From Dolichospermum planctonicum (GTDB lineage: Bacteria > Cyanobacteriota > Cyanobacteriia > Cyanobacteriales > Nostocaceae): a DNA stretch of 64,000 bases. The DNA lies in the NCBI RefSeq assembly GCF_005402965.1, contig NZ_BJCF01000002.1, forward strand, positions 62,001-126,000. The letters are read 5' to 3'. A program made the translations under genes and the position numbers. Shown here in pieces: positions 7,879-15,388 of this stretch (its first letter is position 1; every line of letters begins with the position of its first letter). The notes beneath the pieces were generated by a model that saw only the letters and a list, made by a program, of their open reading frames with translations, did no database searches and was not told the origin of the DNA.

Positions 7879-9027
7879 ATGATTAAAAGTGTAAATTCCA
7901 TTCCCGCCTTTGATATTAAACAACAATATGCCACCATTGAAACTGAAGTAAGTGCTTCTGTATTGGCGGTTCTGGCTTCTGGCCGTTATATTGGTGGTCC
8001 AGCGGTTACAGATTTTGAACAACAGTTTGCAGCTTATCATGGTGTCAGTGAATGCGTAGCTTGTAACTCTGGTACTGATGCTCTATTTTTAGCATTACGG
8101 GCTTTAGGCATTGGTGCAGGTGATGAAGTTATTACTACACCGTTTACTTTTTTTGCTACCACAGAAGTTATCAGTGCTGTAGGAGCAATACCAGTATTTG
8201 TAGATATTGATGCCACTACGTTTAATTTAGATGTAGAGAAACTAAAAGCAGCAATTACACCAAAAACTAAAGGGATTATACCAGTACATTTGTTTGGACT
8301 GCCTGTAGAAATGACAGGATTAATGGCAATTGCCCAATCCTATAATTTAGCAGTAATTGAAGATTGCGCTCAAGCTACTGGTGCAAGTTGGGAAAATCAA
8401 AAAGTTGGTAGTATTGGCCATATTGGTTGCTTCAGTTTCTACCCTACTAAAAATCTGGGCGGTTGTGGCGATGGTGGGGCAATAATCACAAATGATCCAG
8501 CGATCGCTACTCAATTACGAGTTTTGCGAGAACATGGTAGTAAAGTGAGATATATTCATGAAGAAATCGGTGTCAATAGTCGTTTAGATGCTATTCAAGC
8601 GGTAATTCTGCAAATCAAACTGCGCTATCTCGATATTTGGAATCACAGACGCAAGGAAATTGCTGATTATTATTATCAACACCTGAGTCTAGTTCCTGGT
8701 ATCACAGCCCCCCAAGAATCTCCTGGAGGGGTTAGTGTCTGGAATCAATATACAATTCGGGTATCTGGAGTAGAACGCAATGGTGGAAGTGGTAAATATC
8801 GAGATTGGGTGAAAAATCAAATGCAGGAACAGGGTGTTAATTCTATGATTTACTATCCCTTACCCATACATTTGCAGCCAGTGTATAAAAATTTAGGTTA
8901 TCAACCCGGACAATTGCCAGTATCAGAACAAGTTTGTCATGAAGTTTTATCTTTACCCATGTTCCCCGAATTAGACCAAGAACAACAAGATAAAGTCATT
9001 GATACCTTAAAATCTTGTTTGTCTTGA
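7879..9027 (+). CDS. DegT/DnrJ/EryC1/StrS-family PLP-dependent sugar aminotransferase
   Basis: 382 residues, the usual family length. Visible features are the substrate and cofactor motif CNSGTDALFLALRALGI, TPFTFFATTEVI, the EDCAQATGA segment whose Asp binds the pyridine nitrogen, and SFYPTKNLGGCGDGG, in which the Lys is the expected Schiff-base residue. Such enzymes transaminate keto-sugars bound to nucleotides for cell-surface polysaccharides or glycoconjugates. No other sugar-nucleotide gene is adjacent, so the substrate is open. Older cyanobacterial annotations call relatives a DegT pleiotropic regulator. Its stop is 66 bases from the convergent Ycf23-like gene. Confidence 0.9.
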   Translation: MIKSVNSIPAFDIKQQYATIETEVSASVLAVLASGRYIGGPAVTDFEQQFAAYHGVSECVACNSGTDALFLALRALGIGAGDEVITTPFTFFATTEVISAVGAIPVFVDIDATTFNLDVEKLKAAITPKTKGIIPVHLFGLPVEMTGLMAIAQSYNLAVIEDCAQATGASWENQKVGSIGHIGCFSFYPTKNLGGCGDGGAIITNDPAIATQLRVLREHGSKVRYIHEEIGVNSRLDAIQAVILQIKLRYLDIWNHRRKEIADYYYQHLSLVPGITAPQESPGGVSVWNQYTIRVSGVERNGGSGKYRDWVKNQMQEQGVNSMIYYPLPIHLQPVYKNLGYQPGQLPVSEQVCHEVLSLPMFPELDQEQQDKVIDTLKSCLS

Positions 9028-9068
9028 ATTATCGGGGAACATGGGAGTAGGGGAGAAATTTCCTTATT

Positions 9069-9089
9069 CTCCTGACTCCTGACTCCTAG
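9069..9089 (+). repeat. Three tandem heptamers (CTCCTGA)
   Basis: CTCCTGA, CTCCTGA and CTCCTAG lie in the 65-base gap between the convergent aminotransferase and Ycf23-like genes. A small GGAGAA/TTCTCC hairpin precedes them; it has no U-run, so it is not called a terminator. Confidence 0.6.
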
Positions 9090-9092
9090 TTA

Positions 9093-9836
9093 TTACGCAA
9101 ATATTCGGGTATTGACAGTAGCTAAGGATTCTACTAAACTACGGACAGCGGCAATCATGGCTATTTCGCTATTGAGTTGGTTAATAGCCGAACCGACACC
9201 AACACCAGCTGCACCAGAAGCGATCGCCATTGGTGCGGTAACATTAGAAATACCCGAAGCACATAGTACAGGCACAGAAACCGCACGGGAAATTTCATAA
9301 GCTGCGGCCAAGGTGGGAGCAGCCTTTTCTATTAATCCCAAAGTACCGGGGTGAATAGGGTTACTGCTAGTACCTCCCTCAGTTTGAATGATATCAGCAC
9401 CGGCTTTTACCAAATCTTCCGCTAGTTGTACTTGTTGATCTAGGGTAAGGATATGGGGAACGGTTACAGACAGGGTAATTTCGGGCAGCAAGGCACGGGT
9501 TTGGTAAGTTAGATCTAAAACTTCCTCTGATTCAAATTTGCGCCCTTGAGCGTAGAAAGAATCGAAATTACCAATTTCAATCAAATCAGCGCCAGCAGCC
9601 ACAGCCGTTACAAATTTTTCCGGTTCAACAGCAGATACACAAATAGGTAATTTAGTCAAACTTTTAGCCAACTTTACCAAATCTACATCAGCAGCAATAT
9701 CTACAAAAGTAGCACCACCCAAATCAGCGGCTTTAACAGTCGCAGCGACACTAGCAGCATTGAAGTTATTCAAACCGCTAATTACTTTTAGCACAGGATG
9801 GGCGAATGCACGTTGGAAATCAGGATACATAGTCAT
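9093..9836 (-). CDS. Ycf23 / DUF561 family TIM-barrel protein
   Basis: 247 residues, recognised as the Ycf23/DUF561 family found in cyanobacteria and in some algal plastid genomes. It reads like an alpha/beta barrel of the NMP-isomerase or biosynthesis type: HPVLKVISGLNNFN at the first strand, ADLIEIGNFDSFY, LSVTVPHIL, ADIIQTEGGT and VPVLCASGIS, then GVGVGSAINQL as a phosphate-binding-like end. Its biochemical role is not established. It has the divergent neighbours typical of a single-gene unit, and a perfect palindrome sits 43-64 bases upstream of its ATG. Confidence 0.85.
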   Translation of the reverse strand: MTMYPDFQRAFAHPVLKVISGLNNFNAASVAATVKAADLGGATFVDIAADVDLVKLAKSLTKLPICVSAVEPEKFVTAVAAGADLIEIGNFDSFYAQGRKFESEEVLDLTYQTRALLPEITLSVTVPHILTLDQQVQLAEDLVKAGADIIQTEGGTSSNPIHPGTLGLIEKAAPTLAAAYEISRAVSVPVLCASGISNVTAPMAIASGAAGVGVGSAINQLNSEIAMIAAVRSLVESLATVNTRIFA

Positions 9837-9878
9837 AATTTTTATGAGAGCAGTTTCTTTCAGTAGGAATATTTTTAC

Positions 9879-9900
9879 ATCAAATCTGGCCAGATTTGAT
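9879..9900. promoter_or_regulatory. Perfect 22-bp palindrome upstream of the ycf23-like gene
   Basis: ATCAAATCTGG is followed immediately by its exact complement CCAGATTTGAT. It sits upstream of the 9836 start, followed on that strand by an AT-rich TAAAAATAT segment that could serve as a -10 region. It fits an operator for a dimeric repressor or activator. A terminator is less likely: it is 187 bases beyond the end of the pentapeptide gene and lacks a U-run on that strand. Confidence 0.5.
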
Positions 9901-10086
9901 TTTGAAAAAAAATTGATGGCGATTAATGTTGCATACTAGAGTATTTATGTTCACTTTATCACTTGCCAACTTTCTATCTATAGTTACTTCTCCCGCCTGT
10001 ATAATTTTCCCTGGGAGTAATCTAATGCAGTCCATCCTAAGTTTTAGATCATAACTTATATCATAACCTGGTTTTTTCCATTGCTT

Positions 10087-10896
10087 CTAATTGCATTTTT
10101 TTGGGGTTAATAATTCTAATTTATCCTCTAAAATCGTCCCTTTTAGATTTGCTCCCTGAAAATTTGCTCCCCTAATAGTTGCACCTTGCAAATTTGCACC
10201 TGCTAAATTCGCACCTTTTAAATTAGCCCAACTTAAATCGGTTTCTGTTAAATTAGCCTCCGTTAAATTAGCTTTAGATAAAAATGCGTTTCCTAAATGA
10301 GCTTTAGTTAAATTAGCTTGATGTAGGTTAGCTTGATAAAGTTGAGCATTGATTAATTCTGCTTCATATAAATTAGCTTGACTTAAATTAGCCGTAATTA
10401 AATTAACTGCCATTAAATTAGCAAAACTGAGATGACTACGAATAAGTTTTGACCCTGATAAATCCGCATTTTTTAAATTAGCATTTTGAAAATTTGTACC
10501 AATTAAATTAGCATCATTAATCATAGCATTTTCTAGATTTGCTCCGCTTAAATCAGCACCAATTAAATTTACATAACTTAAATTTGCTGCGGTCAAAATT
10601 GCTCCACTCAAATTAGCAATACTCAAATTAGCTTGACTCAAATTAGCTGCAATTAATTTAGCTTCATAAAAAATAGCATTACTCAGATTTGCCTGACTAA
10701 AATTAGTTCGCACTAACAAAGCATGAGCTAAATTGACCTGATTGAAATTTACCCCTGCGAGATTTGCCCCTCGCAGGTTTTCTCCTAATAAATTTGCACC
10801 ACTAAGATCAATTTCAACTTGAGGATGTTGATTTCTCCATTCTATCCAAATAACTGCCCCAGATCGTAATAAATTAAGATGTTGTTGATTCGCCAT
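10087..10896 (-). CDS. Pentapeptide-repeat protein
   Basis: About 269 residues, nearly all of it tandem pentapeptide repeats of the A(D/N)LxX type (LSGANLLGENLRGANLAGVN and onward), which should fold as a right-handed quadrilateral beta-helix. No signal peptide, catalytic motif or membrane segment is visible. The function of such proteins in cyanobacteria is generally unknown. The ATG at 10896 is preferred over an upstream TTG because a strong AAGGAGG ribosome site lies seven bases before it. The gene is separated from ccmP by a short AT-rich spacer and may be transcribed after it. Confidence 0.9.
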   Translation of the reverse strand: MANQQHLNLLRSGAVIWIEWRNQHPQVEIDLSGANLLGENLRGANLAGVNFNQVNLAHALLVRTNFSQANLSNAIFYEAKLIAANLSQANLSIANLSGAILTAANLSYVNLIGADLSGANLENAMINDANLIGTNFQNANLKNADLSGSKLIRSHLSFANLMAVNLITANLSQANLYEAELINAQLYQANLHQANLTKAHLGNAFLSKANLTEANLTETDLSWANLKGANLAGANLQGATIRGANFQGANLKGTILEDKLELLTPKKCN

Positions 10897-10901
10897 TTTT
10901 T

Positions 10902-10908
10902 CCTCCTT
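10902..10908 (-). promoter_or_regulatory. Strong Shine-Dalgarno AAGGAGG
   Basis: AAGGAGG followed by AAAAAATG on the minus strand decides the start of the pentapeptide-repeat gene at 10896. Confidence 0.75.
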
Positions 10909-10998
10909 GCTCAAAAATTAACAAAAATTAAAGAGTTTCATACCTCATTTGTATGATCAGAAAAAATCTTTAACTTTTAATTTTTAACTTTTAACTGT

Positions 10999-11640
10999 TT
11001 ATTCGTTCCGCTTACCTTGAGGATTTTCCCTACCAGGTGAATTTTCAATTGCTGCTAACGCTCCTGCTGCTCCTGCTAAAATATCCTGTTCCGTTCCCCC
11101 TAAATAAAGTCGGCCAAAACTACCCACAGCTTGAACTTCCAGAATATTAATTTGTGCTGCCTTTTCCGCTTCATTAGCTGCTAGTGCCGCATAAGCTGCC
11201 GGTTCAACTTCTAATACGTACAGAGTTTGCCCCGCTAATAACAGTTGTCCTCGACGAGTACGGTTAATCAATTGAGTTTGATACGCGTCAATATTGCGGA
11301 TAATCTGACTAGAAACCACACGGGGTTTGAGACATTCCTGCTTTTTCACGCCCAAAAACGCCAAAATCGCATCCCCAGCGGCTCGTGTTTCCCCCTGAGA
11401 GCCAGAATGTACCTCTAAAAGTCCGTATAAACGTTCTACTACTTGCACTCCGGGACGGACAGAAGCAGATTTGAGGGCTACGTCCGTAATCTTATTGATT
11501 TCGATACCAGGGGAAATCTCAATCCATAAGGATGTATCCCCTGGTAATGGTAAGAAACCCTGGGCTACTGTTCCCATATATGCAGCGTGTTGAGGTTGCA
11601 GGTTGTCTAGAAATACGAAACTGCGTAGTTCTATGCCCAA
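10999..11640 (-). CDS. ccmP: CcmP-like tandem-BMC carboxysome shell protein
   Basis: 213 residues, the same length as beta-cyanobacterial CcmP, and the N-terminus [20 protein letters not shown] agrees with what I remember of the family. CcmP has two fused BMC domains and forms stacked trimers with a gated pore, thought to pass larger metabolites across the beta-carboxysome shell. Two BMC-like halves are visible: [16 protein letters not shown] with a later GLLEVHSGS, and [22 protein letters not shown] with SFGRLYLGG. The frame must start at a TTG (11640) to include the conserved N-terminus; GGAG lies about eleven bases upstream. ccmK3 and ccmK4 lie 36 kb away and raf1 8 kb away, a scattered arrangement usual for cyanobacteria. 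Confidence 0.9.
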   Translation of the reverse strand: MGIELRSFVFLDNLQPQHAAYMGTVAQGFLPLPGDTSLWIEISPGIEINKITDVALKSASVRPGVQVVERLYGLLEVHSGSQGETRAAGDAILAFLGVKKQECLKPRVVSSQIIRNIDAYQTQLINRTRRGQLLLAGQTLYVLEVEPAAYAALAANEAEKAAQINILEVQAVGSFGRLYLGGTEQDILAGAAGALAAIENSPGRENPQGKRNE

Positions 11641-11797
11641 AGTCTTAATTCTCCAGTCATGACGGTAAATGTCTTTTATTGCAACATAAAGAGTTTACCG
11701 TGAAAGTGGACTGATTGGGTAATTTCAGCCCCCAACTCCTTGCTTGATAACTCACAAGATGTCTAATAACTCAAGTTGCTAGTTATCTAGTTGAGAC

Positions 11798-11832
11798 TGG
11801 TAATAGGTAATGGGTAATTGGTAATTGGTGAT
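11798..11832 (+). repeat. Degenerate STRR, five heptamers
   Basis: TGGTAAT, AGGTAAT, GGGTAAT, TGGTAAT, TGGTGAT in tandem. It is followed by a TCCTGTTTATCCTTTAATC-type dispersed sequence seen in related form near 648-675 and 57525-57565. Confidence 0.7.
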
Positions 11833-11899
11833 AAAATCCCTGTTTTCATCCTGTTTATCCTTTAATCTTGGACATTCTGAAATACTAGAAGTCGGGAAT

Positions 11900-12598
11900 C
11901 TAGTTGACTGTAAACTTGATAACTTCCTTACCATCGCGGTTTTTAATTACTCGTGCCGGTACCCCCACCGCTACTGAGAATGGAGGAATATCTTTAGTAA
12001 CAATAGCACCAGCACCAATAACACTACCTTTGCCGATAGTGACACCATCCAAGACCTTTACACCATCTCCTAACCAGCAATCATCCTCAATTACGATTCC
12101 CAGACGAGTAACACCTTGGCTTTTGATTGACTTACTTGGATCTGCAAAATTGTGATTATTAGCGTATATCCCAGTATGGGCTGCAATTAAACATTGCTTG
12201 CCAATTTTAATATTTCCAGGTCCAGCAATACAAACACCAGGTCCAATAAAAGTATCTTGACCGATTTCGATATAAGTATGATCAAGTGACCCTATGACAA
12301 CATTATGCTCAACAATAACTCCATTTTCTAGATGAATTCTATTATTTTCGTGTCCTCTTCCATCTATACGAACTCCTTTAAAAATATAAACTCTATTACC
12401 GATTTCAATAGAATCAGTGCCAATAAATTCAATGCCATCTTGAAGATAAACTGAGCTACCTAGCCGATAAAAAATAAATTTATAAAGTAAATTACGTAAC
12501 TTTACACCACCAAAAATTGTTGGTATATCGCCAATAAAAGTAGTTAAAAAAAGTTCTTGAAGCCGCTTAAACTTGGAAAATATTTGTACTTTGTTCAT
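11900..12598 (-). CDS. Hexapeptide-repeat (left-handed beta-helix) acyltransferase
   Basis: 232 residues. From about residue 55 the sequence is a run of hexapeptide repeats (IEIGNRVYIFKGVRI, VIVEHNVVIG, IGPGVCIAGPGNIKIGKQC) ending in IGAGAIVTKDIPPFSVAVGVPARVIK, the classical end of acetyltransferases such as those modifying sugars or polysaccharides. The segment ANNHNF holds the histidine normally catalytic in this family. The likely donor is acetyl-CoA; the acceptor is unknown. It is a lone gene with no polysaccharide cluster near it, and it has an ATG start. Its codon usage looks like its neighbours'. Confidence 0.85.
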   Translation of the reverse strand: MNKVQIFSKFKRLQELFLTTFIGDIPTIFGGVKLRNLLYKFIFYRLGSSVYLQDGIEFIGTDSIEIGNRVYIFKGVRIDGRGHENNRIHLENGVIVEHNVVIGSLDHTYIEIGQDTFIGPGVCIAGPGNIKIGKQCLIAAHTGIYANNHNFADPSKSIKSQGVTRLGIVIEDDCWLGDGVKVLDGVTIGKGSVIGAGAIVTKDIPPFSVAVGVPARVIKNRDGKEVIKFTVN

Positions 12599-13513
12599 AA
12601 CCTTATTGCTGCTAACTAATGTGATATTGGAGATGGGCAGAATTATGAAATGCCTAAAAAATCTCGCTACTATATAACCATATATATTTCTATATCTGCA
12701 TTTTCATCAAACAGATTTATAGAAAAATAATATGACCAATATGAAAACCCAAGGCAATTTTCAATCTGATATTTACTAACTGGAAATTAGAGAAAATACT
12801 TTTTGATGTTTAGAACTGATATACTGAGATTTAATGCTTTAACATCACATCAAATTGCTAACTATTGCTGCACATAATTTAGCAGTTTAACAAGCTATTA
12901 TAATTCAGATATTCAGTTACAAAATACCAAAATATTTATTTCAATCGAATTACATTTTTTTACGCAATTGCAAAATAGAGGTGAAATTTTATCACTACCA
13001 TCAAAATGTAATTATTGAATTATTCATCAAATTTCCTGATAAGTACAATCACCTCAAATCAGGGGGGAGTATCTCCAACTTCTGCCATCACATTAAAATT
13101 AACCATCGGAGCAAATAAATAAATACTTCCCCGATTACTATAACGGCTTCTTTGCAGCCAATTTTTAGAATCTGCCGCTGTTGTAATCATAGTATGTCAA
13201 AAAATTTACTTATGCACTTTTAATTTTCGTATAAAACGCCTTTATAGTGACATAAATAATGTCCTTCTATTATCTTAAAAGACATTTATGAAATAAATAT
13301 GAAGTAATAGTAAAGTTTAAGGATAAATTATGAAGATTTAAAAATCAACAGAGATTTATCATTAATACAAGTGTAGCGGGAATGCTCTCTAAAAATGTAT
13401 TTATGATCACAATTTTAATTTCCCAAAATATACTTTTCATTACAGCTTTAAAAAAAAATAATAGGGAGAATGGGGGGCAGAAGAAATAATTGTTTATTTG
13501 CTGTTGTGAAATC
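12599..13513. other. Long AT-rich intergenic region upstream of the flavodiiron genes
   Basis: About 900 bases that hold only one small candidate reading frame (13059-13190, minus strand). It must contain the promoters of the divergent acyltransferase and flv3B genes, but I could not pick out a consensus NtcA box or a clear -35/-10 pair. Confidence 0.5.
13059..13190 (-). CDS. Small hypothetical protein, 43 aa (uncertain)
   Basis: ATG at 13190 to TGA at 13059-13061. The peptide begins MITTAADSKNWLQRSRYSN, has a central YLFAPMVNFNVMAEVGD, and its amino-acid composition is ordinary for a protein, unlike the AT-rich spacer around it. It may be a real small gene or a gene fragment. I do not recognise the family, and no good ribosome site is evident. 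Confidence 0.35.
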   Translation of the reverse strand: MITTAADSKNWLQRSRYSNRGSIYLFAPMVNFNVMAEVGDTPP

Positions 13514-15232
13514 ATGGTAGCTATCTCAGAGAACATTCAGAACCGATTAACTATACAAACTGTAGAAATTGCTCCCAACACCACCGCAATTCGCTCTCTT
13601 GATTGGGATAGAGATCGTTTTGATATTGAATTTGGGTTACAAAATGGTACAACCTATAATTCATATTTAATTAGGGGTGAACAAACAGTTTTAATTGATA
13701 CTTCTCATCAGAAGTTTCGTCAACTTTATTTAGACACTCTCAAAGGTTTAGTTAATCCTAAAAGTATTGATTATATCATTGTTAGTCATACTGAACCTGA
13801 TCACAGTGGCTTAGTAGAAGATGTTTTACAATTAGCTCCCAGAGCAACTGTTTTAGCATCGAAAGTGGCTTTACAATTTCTAGAAGGTTTGGTACATGAA
13901 CCTTTTTCTAAACGCATTGTTAAAAGTGGAGATCGAATCAAAATTGGTCAAGATCATGAAATAGAATTTGTTAGTGCGCCAAATTTACACTGGCCAGATA
14001 CTATCTTTAGTTTTGATCGCAAAACTCAAATTCTCTACACCTGTGATGCTTTTGGAATGCACTTCTGTGATGATCGCACTTTCGACGAAGATTTAGAGGC
14101 AATTGAAGCTGATTTTCGCTTTTATTATGATTGTTTAATGGGTCCAAATGCTCGTTCTTTACTAAATGCTATGAAGAGAATGGGTGAACTTGGTAAAATT
14201 AAAATTATTGCCAATGGCCATGGTCCATTGCTTTATCATAATCTTGATATTCTGACTGAATTTTATCAGAATTGGAGTCAGAAACAAACGAAAACAGAAA
14301 CTACTGTTGGTTTATTTTATGTTTCTGGTTATGGATATAGTGATCTTTTAGGACATAGTATTTCTGAGGGTTTACAAAAATCCGGTATCGGTGTGGAAAT
14401 ATTGGATCTTAGCACCGCAGAAAGCCAAGAAATTCAAGAGTTAGCAGGAAGATCATCCGGTTTAATTATTGGTATGCCTCCTACTAGTGCAATTAAAGCA
14501 CAAGCCGCAATTAGTTCTTTATTAGCAGTTGCTAAAAATAAACAAGTAGTTGGTTTATTTGAATCTTATGGTGGAGATGATGAACCAATTGATACCCTGA
14601 GACGCAAATTTATTGACTTAGGTATTAAAGAAGCTTTCCCAGCTATTCGTATCAAAGAAACACCTAATGAATCTATCTATCAACTGTGCCAAGAAGCAGG
14701 AACTAGTTTAGGACAATTGTTAGTACGAGAACGCAATATTAAACAAATCAAAGCTCTTGACGTGAATATGGAAAAAGCGTTGGGAAGAATTAGCAATGGT
14801 TTATATATTGTCACTGCTAAAAAAGGTGATGTTAGTGGTGCAATGATTGCTTCTTGGGTAACACAAGCTAGTTTACAACCTTTAGGTTTTACTATTGCTG
14901 TTGCTAAAGATCGCGCTCTTGATAGTTTACTACAAATCAATGATCATTTTGTTCTTAATGTTCTTGAAGAAGGGAATTATCAAGACTTGAAAAAACATTT
15001 TCTTAAACGTTTACTTCCTGGTATTGATAGATTTACAGATGTAAAAATCCAAACTGCTAAAAACGGTTCACCTATTCTTAGCGACGCACTCGCATATATG
15101 GAATGTGAAGTTATTAATAGTATGGAATGTAGTGATCATTGGATTTTATATTGCATTGTTAATGATGGCAAAGTTTCTAAACCCGATGGTATTACAGCAG
15201 TTCGTCATCGCAAAGTAGGAAATTACTACTAA
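13514..15232 (+). CDS. flv3B: Flavodiiron protein with complete diiron site (Flv3 type, likely Flv3B)
   Basis: 572 residues in three parts: a metallo-beta-lactamase-like diiron domain (1-250), a flavodoxin-like FMN domain (about 265-405) and a C-terminal flavin reductase domain (about 425-572) that distinguishes cyanobacterial Flvs. All six iron ligands are present: His92, Glu94, Asp96 and His97 in HTEPDH, Asp178 and His236 in NGHGP, with His159 in LHWPD. Such proteins reduce O2 to water with NAD(P)H or ferredoxin electrons. It is followed by a ligand-poor Flv1-type gene with no Sll0218-like gene between, as in the heterocyst flv3B-flv1B pair of Anabaena. The B assignment rests on this order. 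The ATG start is preferred to a TTG 24 bases upstream. Confidence 0.85.
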   Translation: MVAISENIQNRLTIQTVEIAPNTTAIRSLDWDRDRFDIEFGLQNGTTYNSYLIRGEQTVLIDTSHQKFRQLYLDTLKGLVNPKSIDYIIVSHTEPDHSGLVEDVLQLAPRATVLASKVALQFLEGLVHEPFSKRIVKSGDRIKIGQDHEIEFVSAPNLHWPDTIFSFDRKTQILYTCDAFGMHFCDDRTFDEDLEAIEADFRFYYDCLMGPNARSLLNAMKRMGELGKIKIIANGHGPLLYHNLDILTEFYQNWSQKQTKTETTVGLFYVSGYGYSDLLGHSISEGLQKSGIGVEILDLSTAESQEIQELAGRSSGLIIGMPPTSAIKAQAAISSLLAVAKNKQVVGLFESYGGDDEPIDTLRRKFIDLGIKEAFPAIRIKETPNESIYQLCQEAGTSLGQLLVRERNIKQIKALDVNMEKALGRISNGLYIVTAKKGDVSGAMIASWVTQASLQPLGFTIAVAKDRALDSLLQINDHFVLNVLEEGNYQDLKKHFLKRLLPGIDRFTDVKIQTAKNGSPILSDALAYMECEVINSMECSDHWILYCIVNDGKVSKPDGITAVRHRKVGNYY

Positions 15233-15243
15233 TTACAATAAAT

Positions 15244-15282
15244 AATGGATAATAAACAATAAATAAATTTTTATTATCCATT
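15244..15282 (+). terminator. Stem-loop between flv3B and flv1B
   Basis: AATGGATAATAA pairs with TTATTATCCATT (12-base stem, 15-base AT-rich loop), followed by TTTAATT. It is AT-rich, so it would be a weak terminator or mRNA-end stabiliser that lets only part of the transcription reach flv1B. Confidence 0.4.
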
Positions 15283-15388
15283 TTTAATTGCATTTAATCC
15301 ATTACTTATTTTTAATTGGTAATAATCTATTATCAATTAAAAATTGTTCATTATCTAGATAATTATTTACTCGTTGCAGATAATTAAT

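Noticed and set aside
9046-9075. GGAGAA/TTCTCC hairpin as terminator between convergent genes
   Set aside because: Stem of six with no U-run; overlaps the CTCCTGA heptamers.
13300-13513. NtcA box upstream of the flavodiiron genes
   Set aside because: Several GTA and TAC triplets occur, but none has the N8 spacing with a -10 box at the proper distance.
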